Position numbers and translations under genes: made by a program. A stretch of 64,000 nucleotides of DNA from Trochalopteron elliotii (taxonomy: Eukaryota > Chordata > Aves > Passeriformes > Leiothrichidae). Below, one piece after another: positions 12,701-24,197 of this stretch. How positions within the stretch are numbered: position 1 is the first letter of the stretch; each line of letters starts with the position of its first letter. The notes under the pieces were generated by a model. That model saw only the letters and a list, made by a program, of their open reading frames with translations, ran no database searches and was not told the DNA's origin. The stretch covers positions 1,904,207 through 1,968,206 of the forward strand of contig JANPWX010000443.1 of assembly GCA_024734555.1 (NCBI GenBank), given 5' to 3'.

Positions 12701-13662
12701 TAAATTTGAAACTTTCATTCTGAATGAAATCTCCAAAAACAGAAATTTCAGGTTGAATCTTCTGAAAGAGACCCACTAAATGCAGAAAGAGATGAATAAG
12801 AAGCTGTTAACTTTTCTAGTGGTCTTTGCAGGATAAGACTGTGGTCAGAAAATATTTATAATTGTAATAGTGCATTCTTGCCTGAACTTCTGAAAACCTT
12901 GGTGCCAAATTACTTCCTGGTGAGTTTTTTCCTAAGAACCACTTGGGTTCATACATGGCCTGAATTTTTTTCCACCTGCTAGCCTTGTATGTTTCACCTA
13001 TGTGTTATATTTACTATCCTTATATTGACTCTGATAAGCCAAATTATTGTAAATGAAGAAAATTAGAAGTTCAGCACTTTAACAGTTTAAAGGGCTCAAC
13101 CAGATAAAGGAAGAATGAAAATTAATTAGGCAGACATTTTCTTGATTATTAATAAAAGACCTTATTTTCCAATTGAGCATCTGTCTTTTCCAAAGAAAAA
13201 TGTCAGATGAAACAAATGAGGGAGGGCTTGAGTGTGATCTTTGTCACTTTAACCACACAGAGCAGGTGTTTTGATATTCTTTATTTCAACACCCACCAGC
13301 AGATTCTGTCAGATGCTTTGGTGGGTATATTTGGGGTATTTTCCTTCACTTTTCACCTTCTCCTCACGGTTAGAGACATGTTTCTGGGAGGAGCAGCTTG
13401 CAAGAGAAAAAGAGCAGCCCAAGAGATCTTTGAGGAGCCACTGGGTCCTTTGTGACAGATGTCAAACACATCAGTGATGGATGAAGAGCAAATCTGTGCT
13501 CTGATTAAAAAAAATGAGCCAAGGCTTAGCAGATTACCTGCAATAAACTTAATTATTTTATAGCAGTTTTATTTCCACAGTGTGGGGGTGGATGTAACTC
13601 TGAAGGAGAGTGAAAAAAGCTCCATCCAGGTCCCCATTTGCTGCTGAAAGCTCATCAGCAGG
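9773..13662. other. Unannotated AT-rich host DNA
   Basis: Nearly 4 kb without a recognised gene or interspersed repeat. Open frames do not exceed 86 codons and show no family signature. Confidence 0.5.
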
Positions 13663-13683
13663 CAGCAGCAGCAGCAGCAGCAG
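13663..13683. repeat. (CAG)7 microsatellite
   Basis: Seven uninterrupted CAG units. A second, shorter (CAG)5 lies 123 bp downstream at 13806-13820. No supporting coding frame is recognised around either. Confidence 0.9.
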
Positions 13684-13805
13684 TTGTTCATGTGGCTCGT
13701 GTGCCCGTGTTACACCGGGTTCAATTTATTGTAATGGAGTTAGAAATATTTTACTGAACAGAATTTTAAAAATGTAATTGCGTGACAGAAAGCAAATTTA
13801 ATCAC

Positions 13806-13820
13806 CAGCAGCAGCAGCAG
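13806..13820. repeat. (CAG)5 microsatellite
   Basis: Five CAG units in AT-rich noncoding context, the second CAG run within about 160 bp. Confidence 0.85.
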
Positions 13821-14010
13821 CTCAAGAGCCCTTTGCAGTTTCAAACAGAGCAATGAGACAGAAAAGGCTGTCAGTTTGATCTTTGTTACGATGAGGATTT
13901 ATAACGGGGCTCGCACTCCCGAGTGTTTCCTTGAATTAGCAGGTTTTCCAAAGCATCCAGAACCTGGCTGAAATAAAAGTAGGTTCTGCAAAGAAATTTA
14001 AAATAAAGTG

Positions 14011-14314
14011 TGACGCTGTTTTACACCACAACGACACAGACTTTGAACTTCAGAAAGTTGAAAATGACTCCTTTGTTTTTGGGATGTGTCTCTTTTTATA
14101 CTATTTTACACAGACCAATTTGATTGGTGAAACAAAGACAAACTTCTTCAATCACATTGGTCAGAGCAGAGGGACACCAAGAAGAAGTCCCTCCTAGGAA
14201 AAGGAATGAATAACATAGGTACAGTTACAAAAACACGTCTCCTGTTTACAGAAAATTCTTTGGGAAAAGAATTTCAGAAAATCAAAACATCTCAGGCGTG
14301 AAAACAGGGCTACA
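14011..14314 (-). mobile_element. Solo LTR, family B copy 2
   Basis: Seen: on the plus strand it starts TGACGCTGTTTTACACC and ends CAGGGCTACA, the reverse complement of the family B arrangement. AAAGTG lies immediately before (14005-14010) and after (14315-14320), a perfect 6-bp TSD. The minus-strand TATA box is the complement of 14093-14100. The unit is 304 bp, close to the other two copies. No retroviral interior adjoins it, so it is a solo LTR. Confidence 0.9.
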
Positions 14315-14728
14315 AAAGTGTTGAAATGTCTTTTCAACAACAAAAAGGAGACGTTGTAATGCACCGTTTTCTTTGTACCCCCAATGAATGCAGTGCCTGT
14401 GCTTGGGAGGCAGAGGAGTAGATTCAGCCCTTCCTTGATTTCCACAGAATTCCAGCTTTGCTCTTTCCAGCAACATAACCCTGCTTGCATTGCAGTGGGA
14501 TGCAGATGAGACATCTCTAGGACACGAGGAAGAGGTTAAAACTCTTTGTGGGAGTGTCACCTCTCAGATTTTGGGATGTGCTGCTGCCTGGACCCTCCCT
14601 GCACTGCTGACCTGGGCAGGCAAAAGAGCACCTCATTATTTCCCCTTAATTGCTCAGTTTAGTCTGTGGTTGTTTTGTACAGCTAAAGTGGCAGAAAGAA
14701 GTCAGAATATAAAGAGAACTCATTCCTA

Positions 14729-14822
14729 GAAGTGTCCCAGGCCAGGTTGGATGGGACTTGGGTGGGATGGGATGAGCTTTAAGGTCCTTTCCAACCCACG
14801 ACCCTGGGATTCTGTGATTCTG
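14729..14822 (+). mobile_element. CR1 LINE 3' terminus
   Basis: AGAAGTGTCCCAGGCCAGG, then GGTTGGATGGGACTTGGGTG, GAGCTTTAAGGTCCTTTCCA, and the terminal GGGATTCTGTGATTCTGG. The last part resembles the short tandem ATTCTGTG units at CR1 3' ends. Truncated to about 95 bp, with an internal deletion relative to the copy at 9600. Confidence 0.85.
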
Positions 14823-14854
14823 GCTTTATAAAAATGCCTGGTGCCTCTTCTTTT

Positions 14855-14990
14855 CCAGCTCTGCTTAAGTCCTGTTTGCACAACTCAGCTCATTCTTTGT
14901 ATATATTTTAAAGCAGATCTTATCCAGTTCTGCTTAAATCCTGTTTGCACAACTCAGCTCACTCACTCCTTGGATATATTTTAAAGCAGA
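14855..14990. repeat. Tandem duplication, 69-bp unit x2
   Basis: The units start at 14855 and 14924 (both CCAG[C/T]TCTGCTTAA) and share CCTGTTTGCACAACTCAGCT and TATATTTTAAAGCAGA. The second has a few substitutions and a small CACT insertion. It lies about 30 bp after the CR1 terminus. No coding meaning is apparent. Confidence 0.85.
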
Positions 14991-17900
14991 CAGATCAAGG
15001 CATTTTTTCACTTCCCTTCTTCCCAAGCACTTTAATCTCGTTTACATGAGAACCATTTGAGTTTACAGACAAATAAACCTTGAAAGAAGATTCATAAGAC
15101 TTTGTGTGTGTTTCAAGTTCCGTTGATGCCAAACTTCAATAACAAAATCTGGAATAACATTCAGTGTGGAATGAATGCTGGTATTCTCATGCAAATTTCA
15201 AGCTGATTAGCACCAGTGGTTTTAATAACATTAATGGCAGCTATATTAAATAAAGTGGTGTTGTTATCTGTGTTCTGTGCAGAAGTTCCTTCCTTGGTTT
15301 TGATTGTAATTTTGTGTAAATTCAGAGTGTTGTCAGACACTTGGGCAGATCCTCTCCTTACTCCTGCAATATTTTCCAGTACGATTTCTGAGAGAACCAG
15401 TCTCAAAAAGTTCTTCCCTGGAACAGACTGTATATAAAGCTCTATAAATTCAAGGTGAATATTTTATCATTAGTTTCATTCTTGATTTGTATTTAACTTT
15501 TTGTTTGATGTAAATGTTTCAAACCAGTAAGAAGCAAGTTGCATGATTTATCTTGTGTTTCTGGGAGATTCAATATAAAATTTTAAGAGACAACATTTGT
15601 TACTAGTGAAGTACAACTTGGAAACATCTGCTTTTTATCATTTTTATCCCCTTTTATCACCTTGATCAATTTTCTTATTAGACAACAAACATAAAAATGA
15701 ACTTGATTTCAAGTTCTGACATAAAAATGGTCAGTGATTGACAGCCTTAATGCCTCCATTGTAAAATAAACATTCTGGGTTATTAATCATTTTATTGCAC
15801 GTAGGAAGAAATTAATCACTGCATGAAGCAACAGAAAATGTCTGAGTTTCATCCTTGAGCTCTGAATAACAAATTGTTTTAACCAGATTAATAATAATTA
15901 TGAGTCATGGCATGAGCCTGAGAGTTTCATGTCACCCTTTAATCACATGTGGGATGTTAAACTGACTCAGTTTAGCCCTGGTTCATTATTTATCCTGCAA
16001 GGATAACACCAACCAGACAGAGAAATGAAAGGAGAGAACTTCAGCTCATTTCTGCTCTCTTCTATCTTCCAGCCAACATTTTGACTGCTCTTTTTAATAG
16101 CAAGAATCTTCTGCTTTCTTTAAAGCAAAGCTTGTCCATGGTTCCAAATAGAGTCAGTCAATCCCAGCTTAAATGGGTAAAAACTAAATATTTAATTTAA
16201 ATATTAAATTAAATATATTAATTAAATATTTTTGGGACAGAGTCTGAAAAACGGTAGAGGCAATGATCAGATTTATATTTGATAATGAAAAAAAGGCAAA
16301 AGTTACTAATCACCTCATAGGTAAAGCAAATATCAACAGCAATGAAACAATGAGTCAACCAGGTGAATGGGAGATGGTGAGTAGGGGGGTAACTAATACA
16401 GACAAAACTTTATTAATTCAAAATTCTAGGTATTTAAATAGCTTTGTAGAGAAGAAGGGAAAATGAATTAAAACCTGCAAACAGTCACGACATGTAACTC
16501 CATTCAAACTGAAAATGGGGTGAGTGAATCAGACGTTCTGGGGGAAAAAAGAAGAGGCAAAAGTTCAATACTAAACAGGCAAAAATAAAGTAGGAAATTA
16601 CTGGTTTTCAGCCTCATGAGTATTTCCATCACAAATCTCTTTTGCAACTTCTCTCAGTCTCTGTCTAATGGCTTCATCACAAAAGAATAATCTTCCCCTT
16701 TTCTTAGTTTTCTGCTTCATTTACTGATCATCTTCAACAAGGCAAGCTGTGAAAAAACTGAACATGGAACTATAAATCTGAACATTCTGGGGAAAAAATT
16801 CAGAACAGAAGTGGCACATTTGTTCTTGAAATTAAAATTCTTCCTTGAGCATAGCCCCATAGGAACTTTTGTCTTAGATTTAACAGAGTTTTTAACAGGG
16901 GATTTTTTTCATCTGCTGTCTTAAAATACTTCATGTATTTAATGTAGACTGTTTAAATACAGAGTCTGTTACATTAAAAAGTGCCAGAGATACTGAGGAA
17001 TTTTTGTATGGCAATTATTTCACATATAACCAGAATTCCATGTAATGCATATAGGTAAATATATTATATTTTCATAATGTATTATAATATATTTTACAGT
17101 AGATGCTCATTTTAAATAATTTAGCTTATAATATGTCCAATATTGTATTATATATATTATAGTGTGAAATTGGAAAACATAAATAAAAATATAAATGTAT
17201 ATTTTTATATTTTATATATATATTAAAAAATCCATTAGTATAGAATATTAAACATATTAAGAAAAGAAAGTATTTACATGAATAGTTCCCCTGCCCAGGA
17301 ATATGTTCCATATATTCCATATTTTGGAAAGGCTTGGGAGAGCTTTTATACCACAGACCACGTTGAAGCTGAAGGAATGTCTATTTCCTTTTAGCTCCTG
17401 ATACTCACATGGACAACTGGCTGAAAAATACAATTTACAGTACACTTTTTTCTTCTTAAGGCTGATGTTTAAACTCTATTTCTAGGAATGGATTGGCCCA
17501 TCCTGGGTTTGAACCACTTTAATTAATTCTAGGAAGAAGAGAAAATCTGTTCTGGAAAGCCAAATTGCCTGAGAAGGCAGATCTAGAAGCCTGAAAAAAT
17601 CCAGAGTGTGAATATCAAGATTATTTTTGCATTCTAAGTGATACAATTTGGTGTGAGTCTGAGGGAAACACTGATGGTCCAATTCTGCTCTCTTTTTCTG
17701 ACAGATCAGCCCATTCCAGGCATCAGGACCATTCCACATGAGCAAATAAACTCTGGCTCTGAGTAAGTATGACAGAAAAGGCCCTGAGTGGCTCCATGAA
17801 TAAACTGATTTAAAAAGTAGTTACTGAGAGGCCAGGAGAAGCGGGCCAGAGAAATCCCATATTTCCAGCTAGAAATGTACCAGACCCCTGAGCTCAGAGG

Positions 17901-18748
17901 TCTGGAAATTCTCTCACCACACATGCTTAAAAAAACATTCTGCATTTTTCACGAAATCTTAATTTATTTATGGCTGAACTCAACATCAGATTCCCTTCAC
18001 CCAAGTTTGTTTCGCTGGACAGTCCCATGCAGGTATTAGAAAGAAAAAATTAAAGAAAGATAAATATTTAAATACGTTTGTTGTAATTATCCTTAAGATT
18101 ATTTTACATGTTTGCGTTTAAAGTTCTAGAACAAATAGCCATGAAAAAAATGGACTGACACTGCTATGGGTGCTTGATGAAGCAGTTGGTGTAAATGAAA
18201 CTAATTTGGGGAAAAATGCACATTGGATGAGAACTTGGGTTTTGTTCCATTTGTTCAAAGTTACAACAAAAAAAGCCCAAAGGAGATACTGAAAAATGTT
18301 TCACATGAATATATTTTGAGGCCTTGGTGGTTTTGAGGCTTTTGAGTGTGGTTTTAGGGGGTTTTGAGTTTGTTTTTAAATTGAACTGGGTTTGGATCCC
18401 AAGTCATGTTTGTGAGTAACCAGAGGGGAAAATGGTTTCCATCAGATGAGGGACATCAGCCCCCTTTTCCTGTGGGAATAAGAAAGGAACTCTCTGAGCC
18501 TTGGTGGGGATGGCTGGGCATTACTCTGATTTTCAAGCAGCTCCTTCTGCACTGCATTAGCCTCCATCTCCTGAAAAAATAATGGGAGCTGCTGGAGAAA
18601 CAGCACTACTCCCCTCCCTGTTTTCTGTTTTCCTCCCTGAATATTCTTCCTTTAGGTTGTTCACACATTCAGCAAATACTACAAGCTTCAAGAAGTTTTG
18701 GTTCAGAAGGATTTCTTTTTTCTGAGCTTAGAAACACAAGGAAAGAGT
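14991..18748. other. Unannotated very AT-rich host DNA
   Basis: No gene recognised. Two notable AT-only patches: 16176-16232, a self-complementary run of AAATATTTAATTTAAATATT-type sequence, and 17026-17240, with many TATATA/TATTATA blocks. Scattered AAATAAA strings are as expected for this composition. Confidence 0.5.
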
Positions 18749-18768
18749 ATATATATATATATATATAT
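18749..18768. repeat. (TA)n microsatellite
   Basis: About ten uninterrupted TA units. A single undetermined base (N) follows at 18779, probably because the assembler could not resolve the edge of the repeat. Confidence 0.9.
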
Positions 18769-18779
18769 TTAATAAGCCN

Positions 18780-21639
18780 GCCCTGTTCCTCAACATGGAA
18801 CTACCATGAGTAGATTATAATTTCCCTGAAGCTATTCACGATTAGGATGAACTTTGGTGAATCCTTTTCCTTTGTGGATTAACTGTCAGCAATTAACTGC
18901 ATGCCTGATCCTGAATATTTAGCATTTGAGGAGTGTTAATTTGTGGTGAAAGGCATTTATTGAGTGCTTCTTTCCGTGCAGATCTCCAAAAGGATGAGCT
19001 GGATAACGCTGTCAAGAGGAGAAAAGTTTATTAAAGAAATCCAGGACTTCGTGGGTTGTGAAGATGTTTTTTTTTTTTTCATCTGCTATTCCAAATATTC
19101 TTTCAGAATAGCAAAGTAAAGTGCTGTTCTGACAATATTTACTTGTAGTAGTGTGGTTATGCTGAAATCACACACCTCCATTGGCACCTCCCTCTGTGGC
19201 CAGGCTTTGCTCAGTCCTAACAGAAATAGTTATCAGAGTAATTTCATTATATTTTATCATCCAGTGCTAACATTTAAAATTGTATGCCAAAAATAATTTG
19301 GTTTTATCTTTCACTTGGGACTTAGTTGAATTTTGGTCAACCTGTGTCCAGCTGAATTCTCTCCTGATAGCACAGCTTAGGTTTACTGTGAAATAAAAGG
19401 AGCCTTTTAAAAGGTTTGATGTTGTTATCTACATCTCTTCTACTCCCTGGCTGATGATTGGATATAGGTATTTTTCTTCTTTTCTGTACTTTCTCTGGTT
19501 CTACTCTGATATTGCATGAAAAGCTCGGTGAAATTGCTGAAAATTTTATAGAAAAAGAAGCTCTGGGGAAAAAAGAGCCACAATTTCTGAAGTGAAGGCT
19601 CTGTTGCAGAACAGTCGTGATCTCTGTCGTGATCTGCTCCATCCTTCTCCTGCCTGGCTGGTTGTGAGTTTGGTTTTTTTCCCTTTGTGTTTCTTGACTC
19701 ACAGGGCATTTGATGAAGTGTGGAGAGAGAAAAGGAGTGAGGGCACGGACCAACCATTAAAGCTGTGCCTTAACGTGATGAAATCCAAGTTGTTCCTGAA
19801 GAAATACGTCCTGAGCCGAGCAGGAGGGGCAGGAGCAGCCACACACAACATTCCACACACAGAGCCCGGCTTGGGAACAGTTTCCTGTGGTCCATAAATT
19901 GGGGGCTGTGCTGAAAAAAGAGAGTGAGAGCACCGTGTTTAGTCCCTCTGGCTATTTCAACCATTTTTTAGCTCTTTTGTAGCTCATTTAACCAATTTCT
20001 ATTATGGTTTAATCCAGTCCAATAGCAAGGTAACAGAGGGGTTGTTAATTGAAGAAACAATTCTTCTTTGCCTGAAGAATCTCCAAACTCCTAGAAAATA
20101 ACATAGTCTTTTCATATAAGAATAACATATAAGCAAAGGTAATAATATATAATTATCCATGATTGTGTCTAAAAACCATGCAAGTTTTGTATTTTCCTAA
20201 ATCTTTTACTTTGAAGTTATAAATGTGTTATGTTATTGCACATATATATATCTATCCACAGATAGGATAAGAATGCAAAGGAATTTCTTCTAAAAGAAAA
20301 TGTCTCAGGGTAAAGCTCCACTATCCTGATTCCAGAAAAAAAAAGATAGGCTGGAATATTTATAAATTCTTCACAGGGGCTACATAATACAGTTATTCTG
20401 CAGAGACCAAGGGCTAAATGAGGAAAGGTGAAAGGAGATGGAAGACACTTTAATTGAATGTAGGTCTGTCAAAATTCTTCCTCAAAGGTTGGATGAAAAA
20501 TGACTGCCTAAACCTCTTAATTAATCAGTTCTGGAACAAAAAAAATAGCATGTCAGGCACAATTTCAGTTTTTGCAGTTGCTTGATGGGCTTGAGTTAAT
20601 TGTGAATTTATTGCCCAAATAAACCTGAAAGGGAGATGAACTGGAAATAATCCATGTGTAGGAAGCAAGAGGTGACAATTAAAGTCCCCTTAATGCAGGT
20701 CTGTGTTTCTTGGGGGTGTGCAACACCCATTGAAGCCACACTGATCACAGAAGGAAAATCTAATACAGAAAATACCTTCAGATTGCATTAACACTATGCA
20801 GTGAATCAAAGGTTTTCTGGGAGCAAATTCCTTGCTTTTGATGAAGTTCCACCACAGACAGGTTCAGCTCAGTGTGTTTAATTTCCATGGCAAGTGCTGA
20901 GCTGGGGAAGGGTGTTTAAGCTCATAATTGGCACACCAATGTATGGCAGAGAGGTAAATATGCCATTAATTAGGAGCTAAATATTGACACACGCCGAGAT
21001 TAAATTTTATCAAAACATTCAATGTAACTAGCTTAATGCACTATTAGGTATCCAAATATCGTGTGTATGGAATTGTAATTATATGCTTGGATTCTGTACT
21101 GATTATGTGGCAAGAGAAAATAAGATTTTCTTATTGAAAACTTGAGGCTGACCTGTCTTTACTCCCTGGTGGGAATCAATGACAAAATAGAACTGAGCAG
21201 GATTTTGTTTTATCCTGGTTAATATGGCTCATAACAGGAATTTCTACAGCACAGGCAGATGTTCCTGAAAATGCAACCCCACCGAAAGAAACCTCTGAGA
21301 AAGGTGGAAAAGCAGATTGTGACTTTTCACACAAGATCCAGACCTTCACAACAAGTGACACTAGATCTTTCAGCACCCTGAGGACTTTAGGAATTCTCAA
21401 AAGCTGAGAAAACAGAAGGGAATATGAATTATTAGTGCATGTCATTGGTTCTCCTGATTCACATTGAGTTTCCAGAGTTATTCCAACTTCAGAGCCATCA
21501 GGACTAACAGAAATATTGATTTTAATCTCAATCTTAGCTTCAGATTCGTGGAAAGTTAAAAAAATATGTGTGGGGATTTTTTTTAAATTTTATTTTTAAA
21601 TGCAAATGCTTTAATATGCAGAAAAACAAACACAGATTT
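18780..21639. other. Unannotated host DNA
   Basis: No gene recognised. The overlapping minus-strand frames of up to 138 codons at 19337-19757 show no recognisable domain. The block around 20935-21120 combines several TAAT/ATTA cores with non-repetitive sequence and is listed among the findings as a possible conserved noncoding element. Confidence 0.45.
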
Positions 21640-21842
21640 TGACATATGGGTTTTTCTTTTGTGGTTTTGGAGGATTGTTCTACTGCATTTGTTCATTTGT
21701 TTTCTTTTGTATCTGTTTTGCTTTGTTTTGTTCATTTGTTTTTCATTGTGTGGTTGGGGAATTTTTGTGCGTGGGGTTTTTTTATGTTGCTTTCTTCTGT
21801 TTTTTTTGTTTTGTTTTGTTTGTTTGTTTGTTTTTCCTGGGA
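21640..21842. repeat. G/T-rich low-complexity tract (TTTG/TTTTG)
   Basis: About 200 bp dominated by T and G on the plus strand, ending in a (TTTG)n run. Like the tract at 6.6 kb, it opens several overlapping frames full of F, C and L that are composition artefacts. Confidence 0.85.
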
Positions 21843-22863
21843 AACACTAATGAGACAGTCTAAAGTATTTTTTTTTTTCAGGAATTTCAAATTTTGGCTC
21901 TTGTTCAGGGTATATTCTGCTCCCAGCAGCTGAAGAGTTGTGCCATTAGGGCATAAATATGTATAGGTTGTTGGTATAATCACATTAGTGGCTCAAGTTC
22001 TGCCCGTGGAGCTCCAGCAGCAAAAAAAACCCCTTGTAATTTAAACACATTTTTATAGTGATAACTGTTATCGTGGATACCAAAGCAATACTGTGTTAAA
22101 ATCTCTCTCTGTGCCATTATCATAGCCACAGGTCTGTGCAAATATGGGCCTGGAAATACCTTTTAATAACTACTTTAAAATACTTCCACTTACAGATGAT
22201 GATTATGCACGTAAAATAAATAATTGGCCGTGCATGCATGCGAAGATGAAAATAATTAGGATAAATAAAATAACTTACACAACCAGGGTAGACATAAGAT
22301 TATGGCTGGTCCATTAAAGTCTGTGAATATCTGCCCATTGACTTCAATTAGCTCTGAATTAGGCACTTAAACAGCAGGCAGCAAATGGAATATTCTATTT
22401 GATTATCCTGGTCAATGAGCAATGAATGCATAAAAATAACTGTCCACAGATCCCAACGGAATCGGCCTCTCCAAACTAAGCCAAAGAACTGCAACTTTTC
22501 ACAACGTTAGTCTTACTTATTTTTTTCCTGCCCAAAGCATTCTGGGTGTTTCAGAGGTAAAGAAGAACCAATTTCTGTGTTTGTAGTGAATTTAGTGCAG
22601 TTTCAAGGTTGCAGAAGAACAGGGGGACACAGAGGCATGATATCACAGAAAATTCATTTTAAGGAGGTATTTTTTGGTGGTTTCAAGTGGGTTTTTTTTC
22701 CCCAAAAAGGCCAGAAGATGTGCTGGGTGCTCAGGAATGCAGCCAGCTCCTGGTTCAAATGGAAGGGAAGGTGAAGGGACTGAAGGCCAGCCCTGCAGGG
22801 AGTCACCAGCAGCACGTGGAGGTGGCAGGTGAGTGGCCCCAGTGCTGCCCATGAGGGGAAACC
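21843..22863. other. Unannotated host DNA with TAAT-rich block
   Basis: No gene recognised. The part at about 22140-22470 is non-repetitive and contains ATAATTGG, ATAATTAGG and the self-complementary GCATGCATGC (22232-22241). See findings. Confidence 0.45.
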
Positions 22864-23438
22864 TGTTAAGTTTTATCTTCTTTTTGTCAGAGTCAGGATT
22901 AAATGCTCAAGACAGTATTTCTTGTTCAGACTCAGATGTTTATTAATTCTTATCTCTATTACAGTCTCACAAATTGTGAGTTCTACAGCACTTCCAGCTA
23001 ACAAACTAAAAATGGAGCCCCATCTCCCTCTACAAGGCCTTTTAAGGATAAAATATCCAATTAAGAAATGACACCTCAATTATTTTTACTTTTAACCCAA
23101 TAACCAACCACCCATGGTCCACAATGAGGACTTTTCTATCCAATTACCAAATCCCACCCAGACCCATGAAGAAGAAGGTGAAAAAGAAGGACTCAGCCTC
23201 TGCCCTTAAACCTCCATCTTGTTTTCTATATATATTACTATATTCTAAACCCTTAAACTCTAAGTTTTGCACCCTGTGCTATCCACACTTCTATTCAAAC
23301 TCCACACCCACAAGCCCAGTGCTGTCACTCAATTTTGGGAGCCTTTTCCATGGCCTCAGGTCCAATGCAGTGTTTGCTTGGGGGTCAGTGCCTGTCAGCA
23401 CAGAAAGGCTGAAATTCTCAGTGCCCAGGGTCCCAACA
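22864..23438 (-). mobile_element. Solo LTR, family C copy 1
   Basis: Seen: a 575-bp unit on the plus strand begins TGTTAAGTTTTATC and ends GGTCCCAACA. GAAACC flanks it directly at 22858-22863 and 23439-23444, a perfect 6-bp TSD. Its reverse complement matches the unit at 46565-47142 along its whole length. In the minus sense it carries a TTAAAAGG box and an AATAAAC poly(A) signal ahead of a U5-like tail. Inference: class II ERV solo LTR. The frames in it are not genes. Confidence 0.9.
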
Positions 23439-23636
23439 GAAACCCAACAGGACCCATCCCAAACAGTATTTAATGGGCTGAGACAGGCAAGGGGTGGGTA
23501 ATAAATTCAACAATTCAACGAATTTTCTAAAAATGGGGTGGTGGTTAATGGAGAGATTCCAAAATCTTCCAAGTTGAGCTGTGGATCCCCTCCAGTGGCA
23601 ACCACGGCCAAGGTGCCTCTTGTGCAGATCCCTGGG
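23439..23636. other. Spacer between LTR C1 and LTR B3
   Basis: About 200 bp not matching either LTR family. It includes the C1 target-site duplication at its left and the B3 duplication (CCTGGG) at its right. No interior retroviral sequence is recognised, so the two LTRs are separate insertions rather than ends of one provirus. Confidence 0.5.
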
Positions 23637-23944
23637 TGACACTGTTTTACACCACAACGACACAGACTCCAAGATTCAGAAGGCTGAAAATGACTCCTTT
23701 ATTTTTGGGATGTGTCTCCCTTTTATACTACTCTACACAGACCAATTTGATTGGTGACACAAAGGCAAAACCTCTTCACTCACACTGGTCAGAGCAGAGG
23801 GACATCAAGAAGACGTCCCTCCTAGGAAAAGGAATGAATAACAAAGTTACAGCTACAAAAACATTTCTCCTGTTTACAGAAAATTCTTTGAGAAAAGAAT
23901 TTCAGAAAACTAAAACACCTCAGGCATGGAACCAGGGCTACACA
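23637..23944 (-). mobile_element. Solo LTR, family B copy 3
   Basis: Seen: plus strand starts TGACACTGTTTTACACC and ends GGGCTACACA. CCTGGG flanks both sides (23631-23636 and 23945-23950), a perfect 6-bp TSD. In the minus sense the TATA box is the complement of 23721-23727 and an intact AATAAA is the complement of 23698-23703. The 308-bp unit aligns along its whole length with copies 1 and 2. It is the only copy of the three keeping the poly(A) signal. Confidence 0.92.
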
Positions 23945-24119
23945 CCTGGGTGGCCACTTCGCTGTCCCCAGGGCCAGTGGTGGGTGCCAAGATCTTGATT
24001 CACCCAGATTTCCCCCTGCTGCTGCCCCAGGACAGTCCATCCACAATAAAACTGGAACCTTCAGGCTGGTGGAGAGGCTCTTCCTCTGTCCATTGGGCTT
24101 CTTGTTCTCCATCTCTTCT

Positions 24120-24197
24120 CAGACTAATTCTTTGTTAATTTCTCTCAGACTAATTCTTTGTTAATTTCTCTCAGACTAATTCTTTGTTAATTTCTCT
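24120..24197. repeat. Tandem repeat, 26-bp unit x3
   Basis: Three consecutive identical 26-bp units, each CAGACTAATTCTTTG followed by TTAATTTCTCT. Identity between units indicates recent expansion or an active minisatellite. It lies about 250 bp downstream of LTR B3. Confidence 0.95.

Noticed and set aside
17505..17520. GGTTTGAACC string considered as a tRNA T-arm
   Set aside because: No acceptor or anticodon arms can be folded around it.
18990..19060. GAAAAGTTTATTAAAGAAAT region considered as another LTR poly(A) site
   Set aside because: No TG...CA boundaries, flanking duplication or second copy found.
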